The notes: a model not told the origin generated them from the letters alone. Counted from the first letter of the stretch, positions 32,685 to 44,570 are shown. The stretch: 64,000 nucleotides of DNA from Balaenoptera acutorostrata (GCF_949987535.1 NC_080073.1:28764116-28828115); one strand, 5' to 3'. Made by a program: numbers and translations.

Positions 32685-32960
32685 AAACCAGGAGCTCTGG
32701 AGTCAGATATCTGGATCACAATCCTGCCTTTACCATCTTGTTTGGGACCTTGGGTGAGTTTAAAGCCATTCTGAGCCATTCTAAGTCACCATTTCCTTAT
32801 CTTTAAAGTGAGATAAAACTAATCCTCTCATCTGTAAAATGGTAAAATAAGAGATTTTTTGGTTTTCGTTTTTCACCTGACTGATCCATGTAAAAAGGTG
32901 AGTACATTCCCTGCAAGAGAGTAAGAACTCAGCAATGTTATCACTATTATTGTTTTTGTT
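32685..32960 (+). mobile_element. MIR SINE, expanded
   Basis: CCAGGAGCTCTGGAGTCAGA, GGATCACAATCCTGCCTTTAC and GGACCTTGGGTGAGTTTAAA, then two partly repeated T/A-rich and CTCATCTGTAAAATGG blocks, end with AGAACTCAGCAATGTTATCA. The spacing is longer than in MIR, so an insertion or local duplication lies inside. Confidence 0.65.
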
Positions 32961-34077
32961 ATTTTCATCATTGTTATTGCTGGTTGTGTTGCTATTATTA
33001 GCACTAGTTAGGTGCCAATCATTAGGCAGTGGGATGGCTGTAATACTGAACCATAAATCCCAGCACCGAAATGAATGTCTAAATCCTGGGGAGCTGATGT
33101 ATAATTTGAGTAGTCAGGCAAGAAGGGGCTGAAGAAATTGCTGGATGTGGCCCCTTGTGGAGTATCCTGCCCTGAGGCGTCAAACTGGAACCCTGTGTGA
33201 CTGAAGTCAGGACCCTCTGTCAGTCCTGTTCCACAGCAGGGTTGATGTTGGCTTCCCCATGCCCTAGCACAACTTTGCATGGGTGCATTTCCTGCTAAGT
33301 GATATTTACCAACACGCCTGGCTTCACCAAATGATAAATGCATCACCAGTTGAGGACTTTACACTTGTTTGAAATTTGTAAACCAAGTTGCTATAGTAGG
33401 CATGACTGGCCACCTACAATCCCACAAGTGGAAGAATGATTGCATTTCATTATTTTCTTAAATCTCTGCTTAAGTTTTCTCATCTTGCCAGGGTGGGTCC
33501 AATTTCAACCTCGGTCATTACTGGAACACTTTTCTTCCCCGTGTTCCCTCCCACCCTCTACCAAGGATGCTGTGCAAAGGTCTCACATGATCCCAAAGAA
33601 AGCATGGGGTACCATTCTATCACGCTGCAGGACCTTCTCGGGCTTGGGCACTGGAGTCAGGGTAGAGGTGGAGCCTGGGTGCCTGGCTTCCAGCCTGCTT
33701 AAGCACCCCAGAGTAGTACTCTCTGAGATTTTGATGCCCCCAGAGTGCTGCCATGGTTGGGCTTTATGTCCCAGCTAATCAAAGTTTCCCCAACATTTGT
33801 CCTCTTCCCCATCTTCTCTGAGAAATGCTTCCCTCTTGCCTCTTATGACCTTTAAAGGTACTCCTCCACCAGCTCCAGAAAACCCATAATAATCATTTCA
33901 GTGACTTTGGGTTTCCACACAAGACAGGAATTGCTGCTGCCTTCAGACCTCCCCTGAGATAAGGAAGCCCAAAGTCTGGCTCTCTGTTTGAAAAGAGAAT
34001 CATAAAAATATAGGAAGAACCTGCAGAAATGAATACCATCCCAAAATTATCCTGCAATTTTTCATTGGATTGGGTAG
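32961..34077. other. Unassigned stretch
   Basis: No repeat or gene recognised. The overlapping frames at 33,008-33,346 (-), 33,436-33,702 (+) and 33,440-33,778 (+) show no family. Confidence 0.4.
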
Positions 34078-34195
34078 CTTCATTCATTTGCTTGATTTAT
34101 TGAGAGTCCACTGTATGCCAGGCAATGCATCGGGCACTGGGGCACAGGAGTGAGCCAGACAGATCCTGCCTTCATGGACCATCTAGAAGCACAGT
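34078..34195 (-). mobile_element. L2 LINE 3' end
   Basis: GATTTATTGAGAGTCCACTG, TATGCCAGGCAATGCATCGG and GATCCTGCCTTCATGGACCA are antisense L2 terminal blocks. Confidence 0.75.
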
Positions 34196-35134
34196 GGCAG
34201 GATACCCTGGTCTGTATCCAAATCCCACAGGTGCTGGAGACCAGAGCCAACTGCCACTGCCAACTTGGCCATATTATTATTTAACATTGATGACAGTCAT
34301 GGTTGCTTTTATTTCCTTGGGTGCCACTTGTGAAGGCAAAGCTTGTGAAGATAATTTGGAAAGTCACAACAGGTTGTTCCCAGGGCTTTTTGAGCTGAAG
34401 GTTCTGGCTGAGGTATGCTACTTTTGAAAGGTGGCACTGACTGATTTTCATCACCTCTTTGCAGGAGTCCAGCTTTACTTGGAGTTTTCTTGGAGAAACT
34501 AGAAGACTGAGGCCAATTATTAGCCAATGTTTTCTTTCTCACCCAGAGGCCCCTGAACACTTATTACTGATACTCAACTATGTTTGAATGATTTTTTTTT
34601 TTTTTTTGCCCTTACTGTTTCATCCGGGAGAGTTTTGTTTCTTCAAGAGTCTGAGCTTCTTGAGAGCATAAATGCATTATTTCCTTGATTTACTCTTCCA
34701 TGAATACTTAAGGAGTAGAATGATTTGCATTTGTGTGCAAGTTAGACTTTGGGTGATTGCCTTTTTTTTACCCTCCCATGTGCAGTATTCCATGTTATAC
34801 ACATTACATTTAGCTCCCTTGATCAATATTGCCCTTTTGGGCTGTTTATACCTAAATTGCCTTTCTGTGCCTGAATGATGATTTCATTTTACTTTTCAGC
34901 AACCGTTCAAGTAAATATATGAGGAAGTGACAACACAATTGGCATGCAGTAGATGGCTTGGCTGGGTTTCTTAAGTGGGAAAGTAGAAGAGAGAGAGGTA
35001 GGGAATCGAGCAGCAACAATCTTCAGCTTGTCATTTCCTATTTATTTGTAGCCCAAATAGCACAGAGTCTATTTGTAGTGCACAACTGATACCTACTTGA
35101 GAATTAATAAAGGAAAATAGAGATGCAGTTTAAT
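34196..35134. other. Unassigned stretch
   Basis: It contains a T-run at 34,592-34,608. No gene or repeat identified. Confidence 0.4.
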
Positions 35135-35346
35135 ACAGTGTATAAGAACGTGGGCTTTGGGATTCTATGGACCTATGTGTCACTATTCTGCCCCTTCCTT
35201 GATGAGTGAGCATAGGCTGGTCACTTTACCTCTCTGGTTCTTAATTTCCTCATCTGTGAAATGACAATATATTACTATCTACTTCAGAGGGTTGTTAGGA
35301 AGATGGGGAAAGGTAATGCACAGAAAGTGTCTAGTTATTATTATCC
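35135..35346 (+). mobile_element. MIR SINE
   Basis: AAGAACGTGGGCTTTGGGAT, GGCTGGTCACTTTACCTCTC, TTCCTCATCTGTGAAATGAC and AGAGGGTTGTTAGGAAGATG are in MIR order. Confidence 0.8.
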
Positions 35347-35721
35347 GTTAGGATATCTTTCTACCACCTCCCAGATAGTTCACAAAGTTCCCAGAGCAAA
35401 GCTATGGAACATCACAACACTCACCATGGACCTGATGCTTTGGGGCTTGTAAGGAGATAATTGTTAAACCAGCTGATTAAAAGAAAAAAACAAAAACAAA
35501 AACAAAAAACCTTGGCTAATATGCATAACATCAACCTTTCTGCCCCTCCTTTCTCTTGCCTTGACATATTAACGTAAAGTAGATGAGCTTGCCCTCTAGC
35601 TCTCTTCCATGTATTTTTCATTATTATGTTGAATATTTCGTGACTTCTTCAAGAATGATTCAATTCACCTGTGATGATTAACTTTATGTGTCAACTTGGC
35701 TAGGCCACAGTACCCAGACAC

Positions 35722-35943
35722 AATTGTCCCTCAGTATTCTTGGGGGATTGGTTCCAGGAACCCCTGGATATGCCAAAATCTATGGATGCTCAAGTCCCAT
35801 AGTTGGTCCTCGGTATCTGTGGTCCCACATTCACAGATTCAGCCAATCTTGGATTGTGTAGTACTGTGCATATTTAATGAAAAAATTCTGCATAAAAGTG
35901 GACCCATGCAGTCCAAACCTGTGTTGTTCAAGGATCAACTGTA
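35722..35943 (+). mobile_element. Tigger-type (TcMar) short DNA transposon
   Basis: TTGTCCCTCAGTATTCTTGG, GGGGATTGGTTCCAGGAACC and TGGATGCTCAAGTCCC mark the left part. AAGTGGACCCATGCAGTCCA and GTTGTTCAAGGATCAACTGTA mark the right part. The ends are partial inverted repeats (CAATTGTCCCT against TACAGTTGATCCT). It has no transposase and is a small internally deleted copy. Confidence 0.75.
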
Positions 35944-36152
35944 TTTGGTCAAACCCTAATCTAGACGTTACTGTGGAGGTATTTTTAGATGAGATTAACA
36001 TTTAAATCAGTAGACGTTGAGCAAAGAAGATTACCCTCTGTAATGTGGGAGGGCCTTACCCAGTCAGTTGAAGGTCTTAAGAGAAAAAAGACTGACTCCC
36101 CCTGAGGGAATTCTGCCTCCAGACTGCCTTCAGACTCAAGCTGCAACATCAG

Positions 36153-36306
36153 GGGAATTCCCTGGCACTCCAGTGGTTAGGACTCGCTCTCACTGCCAAG
36201 GGCCTGGGTTCAATCCCTGGCTGGGAAACTAAGATCCCACAAGCTGTGTGGCATGGCCAAAAAACAAAAAACAAAAAACAACTCTTTAAAAAAGAAAAGA
36301 AAAGAA
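36153..36306 (+). mobile_element. CHR-2-type tRNA SINE
   Basis: Starts GGGGAATTCCCTGGCACTCC, with GGGTTCAATCCCTGGCTGGG, AACTAAGATCCCACAAGC and a (CAAAAAA)n/(AAAAG)n tail. Flanked by AAGCTGCAACATC on the left and AAGCTGCAACAACATC on the right, a near-perfect target duplication. Confidence 0.85.
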
Positions 36307-36453
36307 AAGCTGCAACAACATCTCTTCCCTGCGTCTCCAGCCTACCTTGTAGATTTTGGACTTGCTAGCCTCCAAAATTATGGGAGCCAATTTCTTAGAA
36401 TAAATCTGTTGGTCTATTGGTTCTTTTTCTCTAGAGAACCCTGACTAATACAT

Positions 36454-37488
36454 TATCATGTCCACCCCCATCTTTAGAAAATCTGATTGCAGACAGGTCA
36501 GGCAGACTTTTTATATCTCAATAAGGCGAGGGAGAAGATGGGGCACAAGTTTGGTTTGCATCACCACCCCCTCAAATAGGGCCTGATAGCTGCACCCATG
36601 CAACTGAATCTTTGCTTCACTTTCAGAGCTGTGTGTGATGCTCAGTCATCCAAGATGACAGATTCTCAAGGGAAGATGAAGCTTAGTACTCTTTCCTTAA
36701 AAAGGCATTTTAGTAGGAATTTCAACAATAAGGGTTGGAGTAGAAAGATTTTCTGGTTAATTAAGTTAACCAGAATATGGCATTCCTGAAGCAATCTGAT
36801 TAATCCACCGTTAACATATTTTGAAAAATATTCACAAGAGACTTTGAGAATGTTTAAAGGAAATTCTAATTTTGAAAGCACAAAAGCTAAGCAACAAACA
36901 CAGGTTTTTCCAATATGACCATGTTTATTTAATCTTCCAAAAAATCTGGCCTATTTCTTCCATTTCAGATTTTACTCTAATAGCACTAATTTATCACTTG
37001 CTTTTAAGACTAATTTTCCAACTGGTTTTCTCCACAAATGACTCAAACTACACTGGAATGGCTTGCATTTCAAGGTGTGTAATTGTTTAATATTTTCTTC
37101 AGAGACAACATTTGTGCTTAGGTAAGCGTGCTGAACTTTTATGCATTTTAACAATCCTACACCCACTTACTTGAGTTTCACACAGTGTGGTTAGCACTAT
37201 GGCTAACATATTTCCTAGTTTCTTTCAAAAAGTATGTATTTTTGATGTCTAACATATCAAAATAGGATTCATTTTACACTGTTAATGTAGCTTAATAGGA
37301 TATGATATTTGCTGAAGAAAAAAAACCAAATCTTGCTCATCTTTTAATATCTTGTTGAGCTGTGCATGGCGTTTGAATAAAATACTTTGAAATTTACTTG
37401 GAGAAAAAAAAAAACACTCCCTTACAGCCTGCATTTATTTTCAGGAAGGTTACCAGAATATTGTTGAATTTAGTGGGCCATCGCAACT
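36454..37488. other. Unassigned stretch
   Basis: Repeat-poor AT-rich DNA. Short frames only, no recognised gene. Confidence 0.4.
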
Positions 37489-37574
37489 ACCCTTACTTAT
37501 TATTGACTTACATCAGTATTTTCTGCATGGGACCCTTACTTATTATTGACTTACATCAGTATTTTCTGCATGGG
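37489..37574. repeat. Perfect 43-bp tandem duplication
   Basis: Units 37,489-37,531 and 37,532-37,574 are identical by eye. Each begins ACCCTTACTTATTATTGACT and ends TTTTCTGCATGGG. Identity indicates either a recent event or an assembly or sequencing artefact. Confidence 0.95.
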
Positions 37575-38700
37575 TTCTCCCGGGAATGTGTCTTCAGATT
37601 TTAGATGCAAATAGGATGACGCTAATATCTGCTTGACTGGTGGCTGTGTGTAGAGTTGAGAGAAACGCTGACAGGTGTGTGTTATAATCACGGAGGCAGC
37701 AGTGGTGAAAAGCAAGTGCAGGAGCGAGGAAGATTATGTCCCAGGTTGACTAGAAAGAGCTCAGTGAGGTGCTCCTCAAACGAATATAGCTTCTCCTAGG
37801 AAACTGCACTAAGATCAAGAAGCAACCAAAGAGGCTGCACTTCTGACAGAGCAAAGATACATGTTTTACATTCTGAGCCCTCTAGGATTACTTATTTTAA
37901 GATAACATGCTTTTTTATGGAAGCCTTAGAGCTAAATATAAAACAAACTACATTTCCCATGCATCTCTGTTCCAGACAGCCCCTCCAGTCCCCCTTGGCG
38001 GCAAAAGCACTGATTTTCCCAAGCACCTGGCTCCATGTCAGAGGGAGGTAAAACTGGCGAGGACAAGAGAGATACTAAAATCCTGTGCCGCTGTGAAGAG
38101 TTATGGAGAGGAAAAAGCTTATGTTCAGGTTTTCTAAGTCGTAAGGCATCGAGTATAAACAAGAAAAGAGTTAGCTCTTCCAACATACACTGAACTAGGC
38201 ATACCATACGTGCTCTTGACAGACTCTACTTGCCTTCTCTTTAAAAACTAGGTTGAGCTGGAGAAACTAATTAATTAAAACACACAGGGAGACCTTTTAC
38301 TTTGCTTCACATATTTGAATTTGTTTTCCTATCTTGTCAAGGAAATAAAAAATGATTTTTGGCTAAAGGAAAAAAATGCTTTGGGGGCTAAATGTGTTTG
38401 GTTATACCTCATTGTCTACTTTGCAAAAACACTGCAGTCATAATTTTCATATGTAATGAGTAGTCTGTTGTTAGGGAAACGTGTTACAACATTGGGAATG
38501 GAAAATTAAGAAAATCCTTGGCAAGCTGGAACTTAGTGTTCATATCATATTAGACAGGAGTTTTTTCCTCGTTATTTCTCCTCACTGCTTTCTTCTGTTA
38601 ATTCTGAAACTAAGTTTCTAGCTCTACTTTCAGGATTGAGATGACAGGATGTGGAGTGTAAGACTTGCACCTTCGTCAAATCAATTTTAGTTTCTGTCCT
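37575..38700. other. Unassigned stretch
   Basis: No gene or repeat recognised. Confidence 0.4.
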
Positions 38701-38704
38701 TAAA

Positions 38705-39815
38705 AATTATTGTTCATTATTTTTTAAAATATTGCATTAAAACTCTATTCAAAGAAGACATACAGATGACAAACAAGTACGTGAAAAGATGCTCAACATT
38801 ACTAACCATCAGGGAAATGCACATCAAAACCACAATGAGATATCACTTCACACCTGTTAGAATGGCTATTCTCAAAAAGAAAAGAAATAACAACTGTTGG
38901 CAAGGATGTGGAAAAGAGGGAAAACCCTTGTGTACTATTGGTAGGATTGTAAATTGGCATAGCCACTATGGAAAACAATATGGAGGTTCCTCAAAAAATT
39001 AAAAATAGAACTACCATATGATACAGCAATTCCACTTCTGGGTGTTGGTCCAAAGAAAACAAAAACACTAACTTGTAAAGATATATACACCTCCATGTTC
39101 ATTGCAGCATTATTTGCAAATACCCAAGACATGGAAACAACCTAAGTGTCCATCAGTGGGTGAATGGATAAAGAAATTGTGGTATATACACACAATGGAA
39201 TATTATTCAGCCATTAAAAGATGAAATCTTGCCATTTGCATCAATGAATGAACCTGAAAGGTATTATGCTAAATGAAATAAGTCAGACAGAGAAAGACAA
39301 ATACCATATGATCTCACTTTTATGTAGAATCTAAACAACAACAACAAAACAAACAAACAAAAAATCAAGCTCATAGACACAGAGAACAGATTGTTGGTTG
39401 CCAGAGGCAGGCAGTGATGGGTGGGAGAAATGAGTGAAGGTAGGTCAAAAGGTACAAATTTCCAGTTATAAAATAAATAAGACATGGGACGTAATGTACT
39501 GCATGGTGACTATAGCTAAAAATACTATATTGCATATTTGAAAGTTGTTAGGAGAGTAGGTCTTAAAAGTTCTCATCACAAGAAAAAAAATTTTATAACT
39601 ATGTATGGTGAGGGATATTAACTAGACTTATAGTGCTGATCATTTTATGATGTATACAAATATTGAATCATTATGTTGTACACCTGAAACGAATATATGT
39701 CAATTATACCTCAATAAAAAAACAAAGAAAAACTCTATCTTGACACTGAGTTTTTTGGCACCCCCTTAAATTTTGTTCCTGAGACAGTGCCTCACTTGCC
39801 TCACGCAAGTCCTGC
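38705..39815. repeat. Dispersed repeat C, copy 1, split by LINE-1
   Basis: Left part TTAAAATATTGCATTAAAACTC (ends 38,748) and right part ATCTTGACACTGAGTTTTTT with TTAAATTTTGTTCCTGAG (from 39,737). Joined, they follow the sequence at 41,180-41,275. The break is filled by LINE-1 with a 10-bp target duplication. The family is probably an old DNA transposon but is not named here. Confidence 0.5.
38749..39728 (+). mobile_element. LINE-1, 5'-truncated, with target duplication
   Basis: Flanked by AAAACTCTAT (38,739-38,748 and 39,729-39,738). The sequence runs from GAAAAGATGCTCAACATTAC through ATAGAACTACCATATGATAC, GGAATATTATTCAGCCATTA and a 3' UTR with TATTATGTTGTACACCTGAAACG to a CAATAAAAAAAC tail. 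ORF2 C-terminal coding is present but frame-broken. It is older than the copy at 18,614. Confidence 0.9.
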
Positions 39816-40019
39816 TGTGTCTCTGCTTGTCAACAGCCTTTGGGAAGAAAGCTCCATATAGTGAATGGCCTATTTATTCACCAACTAACTGTCCTCATTG
39901 GTTGAGGGTTCCCCTTGAAGGCATTAAATTCCTGGCGTTTCTTTTTTTTTTCATTTTCAAAATTATTTTATTTGCAAAGTAAACCCAATACTATTCTATA
40001 TAATACAATATAATGATAA

Positions 40020-40216
40020 AACCTTTGAATATGAATTGATCTTGATTTGAATTCTGGTTCTGTCATAATTTTCTCCATGATTCAGGCAAAATGTATCATC
40101 TCTCCAAATCCCAGTATCTTTCTCAGTAAAATGGGGATAATAGTAATTACAAAGTATTTTATTACAAGGTTTAATTGATACAGCATATGTTAAATTGCTA
40201 AATATGCCTACCACAT
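40020..40216 (+). mobile_element. MIR SINE
   Basis: GATTTGAATTCTGGTTCTGT, TTTCTCAGTAAAATGGGGATAATAGTAATTAC and TTACAAGGTTTAATTGATAC are sense MIR. Confidence 0.7.
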
Positions 40217-40349
40217 CGTGTATATAATGATTTTAATAAGAACTGTGATCCATGCACTTTAAAGATTTAAAAATTCTTAGAAATATTTGCCCTGTTCCTT
40301 ATTACGTAAGTATTCTTATTAGAAAATGTGTGAATTGGTTTTAAAAAGC

Positions 40350-40661
40350 ATTTTTTTAACATCTTTATTGGAGTATAATTGCTTTACAATGTTGTGTTAA
40401 TTTCTGCTGTATAACAAAGTGAATCAGCTATACATATACATATATCCCCATATCTCCTCCCTCTTGTGTCTCCCTCCCACCCTCCCTATCCCACCCCTCT
40501 AGGTGGACACAAAGCACTGAGCTGTTCTCCCTGTGCTGTGCAGCTGCTTCCCACTAGCTATCTATTTTACATTTGGTAGTGTATATATGTCCATGCCACT
40601 CTCTCCCTTCGTCCCAGCTTACCCTTCCCCCTCCCCAATAAAGATGCAGATGTAGAGAATG
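40350..40661 (-). mobile_element. LINE-1 3' end with internal inversion
   Basis: The left part is an antisense LINE-1 3' UTR (AACATCTTTATTGGAGTATA, GTTGTGTTAATTTCTGCTGT, CTGCTTCCCACTAGCTATCT). After about 40,636 the sequence switches to sense orientation (AATAAAGATGCAGATGTAGA, then GAATGGACTCC). That is the pattern of a twin-primed insertion with an inverted 5' segment. A clear target duplication was not found. Confidence 0.75.
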
Positions 40662-40864
40662 GACTCCTGGCATTTCTGAATGCCTTACTCAAGGGCTACA
40701 TAAGCTCCCCTGGTGTGGGAGAAAAGTCCCAGGCAGAGAAGGAGAGAGGCTGGGACTCTGAGGTGGGAAGTGGTCAGCATGTGTGGACCCTGTGCACTGT
40801 AGTTGGGGTGGACCAAGAGGATCAGGAATGAGGGGGGATAGAGTGAGGTGTCACAGAGCAGCCG

Positions 40865-40935
40865 TGGCCACTCTCTAGAGGCATTATCTCATTTAATCTT
40901 CCCAATAACACCATGAGGTGGGTATTAGTGACAGC
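40865..40935 (-). mobile_element. MIR SINE 3' part (split)
   Basis: GAGGCATTATCTCATTTAATC and CCATGAGGTGGGTATTAGT are antisense MIR. The next expected MIR block is found only at about 41,283, so the element was split by an insertion. Confidence 0.65.
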
Positions 40936-41280
40936 TGGGTGTAGGGTCAGGTGAATGAGTGCCGAAAAACTCAGTAACTGAGATAAATTGTATTTTAAGG
41001 CAGCACTTTAAAAACTCAAAATTAAGGTCTGAAAATCATGCTAAACAAAATATCAACATTTTAAATAAAGACAGAACTGACCCTGGACTTGACCCTGACT
41101 CTCTTGCTTCACCCTAATGCTGGCCCTAGTTCCAATAAAATTTTATTTACAAAAAGAGGTGGCTATAGATTTCCAATTTGATTTCTTAAAATATTGCATT
41201 AAAATGTGATTTATCTTGACTACTGAGTTTTTGATGCCCTCTTAACTTTTGCTCCTGAGGCTAGTACTCCTGGCTTTGGC
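40936..41280. repeat. Insertion in MIR, containing repeat C copy 2
   Basis: The part at 41,180-41,275 (TTAAAATATTGCATTAAAATG, CTTGACTACTGAGTTTTTGATG, TTTTGCTCCTGAGG) is the second copy of repeat C. CCAATAAAATTTTATTTACAAAAAGAGGTGG at about 41,131-41,161 resembles the end of an old hAT element. The whole block interrupts a MIR. Confidence 0.45.
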
Positions 41281-41390
41281 ACTAACATTATTTCCGTTTT
41301 ACAGATGAAGAGGCTGAGGCTCAGACACATGAAGCAGATTGCTCTAAGTCACTTGGGTGACCCCAGGTGACTCCAGGGTGAGCACTGTCA
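41281..41390 (-). mobile_element. MIR SINE 5' part (split)
   Basis: ATTATTTCCGTTTTACAGATG, AAGAGGCTGAGGCTCAGACA and GCTCTAAGTCACTTGGGTGA continue the MIR that begins at 40,865. Confidence 0.65.
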
Positions 41391-43375
41391 ACCAGCAATG
41401 CAGACCTCTCCCCACTTCAGGCCACCCCCCTAAACTTTCTCGTACTTTGGGTAAATTTGAGGTTAGTAGGTGCATAGCTTTGCTGGAAAAAGTACAGCAG
41501 AGTTAAACTGACAAAGCAGTTCTAGCTGACTGCTTGTCACACGACACATAGATGAAGCAAACTGAAAACCTGCCAGTTCTACAAAGGTTTATTGACCCGT
41601 TTCAGCTGCATGTGTTTATTTCAGAACCATAGAGTAAAACCTGGGAATATGTGTGTGCTATAAAAAGAAAAGTTGGACATTTTCTAATTTTTCAATATCT
41701 AATAATTGCACATAAATGCACCTGATTTTCCATTAGCTAAATGGGCTTGCCAAAAAGAGCTAATGAATATTGCATGGTTGAGTTCTGTCACTTTTTCAAG
41801 GAGGGACTGGACATGAAATCATTTCTTTTAATACAGAGACAAAGACAAGTGACTTTGGAATTTAAGGAAAGGCACCAGATTGGAAAGCTTGCTTGAGCAG
41901 CCTTGCCTTCTCTTCACACGGACTTGCAGAGGCTCTCAATATGGGTTTATGGATTGATTGACAGACTAACTGATGGCCTGTTGGGCACAGAGCTTTAGGA
42001 TACAAAGCAGGTAAACAGTACAGGTTGGTACAAAGCACCTATAACACACCCAGCTCTTTTGTGTTTGGGTCTTTACAAATGATAAAAGTGTGGGGCAGGT
42101 TTTTTTCCTACTGAAAACTGTCAGATATGTTGTTATGAAATTCCAACAGACTTGACAAGAACTCTTCTGGAGTTTCTGGTTTGGCTATTTTCACGGCAAG
42201 ACTTAACTAGTGGTGGTCACCAAGTCTCTTTTTCATTGCTGACCTTACCATGTCTTTGTTTTCCTGATGATTGGTGTGAAAACATTTCCCTCTTAATATT
42301 CAGACAGTGATATTTTTATGTTGCCCATTTGAATAGGCATTTATCTGCTCCTTTGCTTAAAATGATCCTAAGGTTCCTGAGATAGCTGCTTTTGTTATGT
42401 TTCTACCAGAGATGCCAAAGTGGACAAATGTCCACTGAATGACCAGAGGTTGTATTTAAGACCCAGCTTCTTAGACGTGGGATGGCCTACGTAATTATAC
42501 ATTGAGTTTCTAAAGTTAATTTGAAACGTTGGCCATAAAGGGACAGAGAAGAAATGAGTTCTAATGCATTTTAGGAGCATAAAATTAGAATGGTGTAGTT
42601 TGATTGACAGCAGTCTAATGTTATTAGCAATTCTTATCTAGTTAAAAAAGGGAGGGGTCATGTTTCTTCGAAGTCACAATCTTCATTTTTGTACTTTGTA
42701 AATTATTAACCATTCTATTAGAAAAATAATGAGAAGCTGCAGATTAAATGGCAAAGGCATAGTTAGTAAAAAATGCCTTTTGATAATTTTGACCTTGGGA
42801 ATGTGATGGGTATGGATTAGAAATAGACTGGTTGGTTCCTCATCTTAGTTCTTTACACTGTACCATCAGGTAGGCCTGGCACTGAACTCAAAGTAAGAAC
42901 AGTAAGCCTTTTCCATAGCTTAGAATTAAGGACATTATAAATGTATGGGAGGTGTCAGAATTAATTTAATTATCTGCTAAATGACTTCTGTGGGAAGAAT
43001 ATTGTGCTATGATTTTGAGAACAAAGGAAATAAAATATAAGAGCTGGTCTATGCCAATGGAGAGTTTACTGTCTGGCTAGGGAAACAAACAGAAGCATGT
43101 AGTAGACGTGCAATTCTATATAGCTGCAATATATATGGGTAAAATGAAGTGCTAAATTGTATACTGGAAATAATTTGAGAATAACTATTTTTTAAAGGTG
43201 CTAATTGTGATAATCATTAATTGAGTTTAAATGGAAAGAGTAACTGTAGTTAATCAAGAAATATGAAGTATGATATGATATGCTTGCAATGTGTAGGGGA
43301 TGTGCTATTACCTTCTGGCAGTTCTTTCTCTATCCCCCTTTCCGCTCTTTTTATTTCTGGCCATTAAATGGTGAA
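41391..43375. other. Unassigned stretch
   Basis: About 2 kb of repeat-poor DNA with only short frames (42,395-42,580 minus). No gene recognised. Confidence 0.4.
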
Positions 43376-43860
43376 AGTCCTCAAGACTCAGTTTTGAGTC
43401 ATCTCCTTTTCTCTCTTTACTTTCTCTGTCTGGAAAATCTTATTCATGCCCATGGCTTCAACGACCTCTAATAAACAGATGTTTCACATTTTACATTTTC
43501 AGCCCAGATCACTCCCCTAACTCCAAACCCATACACCCAACTGCTTCATAGACGATGTTTCTTGGATGTCTCAAAGGATAAAAAAGCATATGATTATAAT
43601 TTAATTATTTTCCAAACTTAGTCTCCTTCCAGTGTTTTCTAGTTTGGGAAATGATCCCAACATCTATCTGACTTACCCAAGGCAGATGCAAGCCAGAAAA
43701 CTGGAGGTCATCGCTGAAGCTGCTATCCTTCTTACTATACTGTCCGATTCATCAAGGCCTGTCAATTTTACCTCCGTATATCTTGCAAATCCGACCAATT
43801 CACTCCACCATTCTGCAGTCTATGTTCTGTTCCTTTGCTACTCTCATGACATCACGTTTT
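43376..43860 (+). mobile_element. L2 LINE, internal part
   Basis: GATTCATCAAGGCCTGTCAA, CACTCCACCATTCTGCAGTC, CATGCCCATGGCTTCAACGA and TTTCAGCCCAGATCACTCCC match the order of L2 upstream of its 3' end (coding for the RT C-terminal side). No frame is kept. Confidence 0.6.
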
Positions 43861-44029
43861 CTCCCGTCATGACACCTAGTCATAGTTAGTAGATAGTTGC
43901 ATCAGGCACATCTAGTTGCCTAATCATCATTCATTTCCACATTTTTCCTTAGTAACAAAACCTGAATTTTGTTCTAGTTTTTGTATCTGCCCTTCCCTAT
44001 GTGACTCAGGGGAGGATGACCTTATTTCC

Positions 44030-44400
44030 ATCTCACAGTAAATCTCCTTGCCAATGATTGGTTAAGAGATGGGTGCATGACCAAGTTTTGGACAATGAAA
44101 CAGAAAGGTATGTGTACCAGGCGGCTGTGGGGATAGCGTTTCTTGCTGTTAAGAAGAGGACTCAGAAGCAAACAGTCCGTTTTCTGCCTCTGCTGACCAG
44201 AATGAGCTGCCTCCAACAGCTTCCGTCATCCTGCTGCCAGCTTAGGGATGGAGACCACAGAAAGAGGTGGGCAGCACTGGGACCCCTGCAAGCAAGTGGA
44301 GTCACCTATGAGAGGTGGCAAATGTCCATACTGTTTTTGCCAATTTCAGGTGAAGATTTTGTTACTTGAAGCTGGAGCTATCTTAAAGGACCCAATAATT
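44030..44400 (+). repeat. Possible MLT-like LTR, decayed
   Basis: GATTGGTTAAGAGATGGGTG, CATGACCAAGTTTTGGACAA and AAGAGGACTCAGAAGCAAAC loosely follow an old MaLR-type or related repeat. The same family may account for 62,340-62,580. Low confidence. Confidence 0.3.
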
Positions 44401-44570
44401 TCTCAACTGTTTATTTGATGAATAAAAAAAAAAAGTTCCCACCCCTCCTCCCCAACTAGACTATATGTATCTATACCTGATTTGCTCACTGTTGGATTCT
44501 CTGTATGAAGGACCACATCTGCACATAGTGGGAATTCAGGCAATATTTACTGAATGAATAAATGCCCTAG
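44401..44570 (+). mobile_element. L2 LINE 3' end
   Basis: AGGACCACATCTGCACATAG and GGCAATATTTACTGAATGAATAAATG form the L2 terminus. Confidence 0.6.

Larger units (their letters stand above)
35671..36452 (+). mobile_element. LTR-like repeat B, copy 2, with two nested elements
   Basis: Left end GATTAACTTTATGTGTCAAC; right end TAGAGAACCCTGACTAATAC, with AGAATAAATCTGTTGG before it. Same orientation as copy 1 at 16,531-16,982. It is interrupted by a Tigger-type element (35,722-35,943) and a CHR-2 SINE (36,153-36,306). Once these are set aside, the remaining order matches copy 1. Confidence 0.65.

Noticed and set aside
33008..33778. Overlapping 112-codon frames on both strands
   Set aside because: No family, no splice or start context, and mutual overlap suggests chance.
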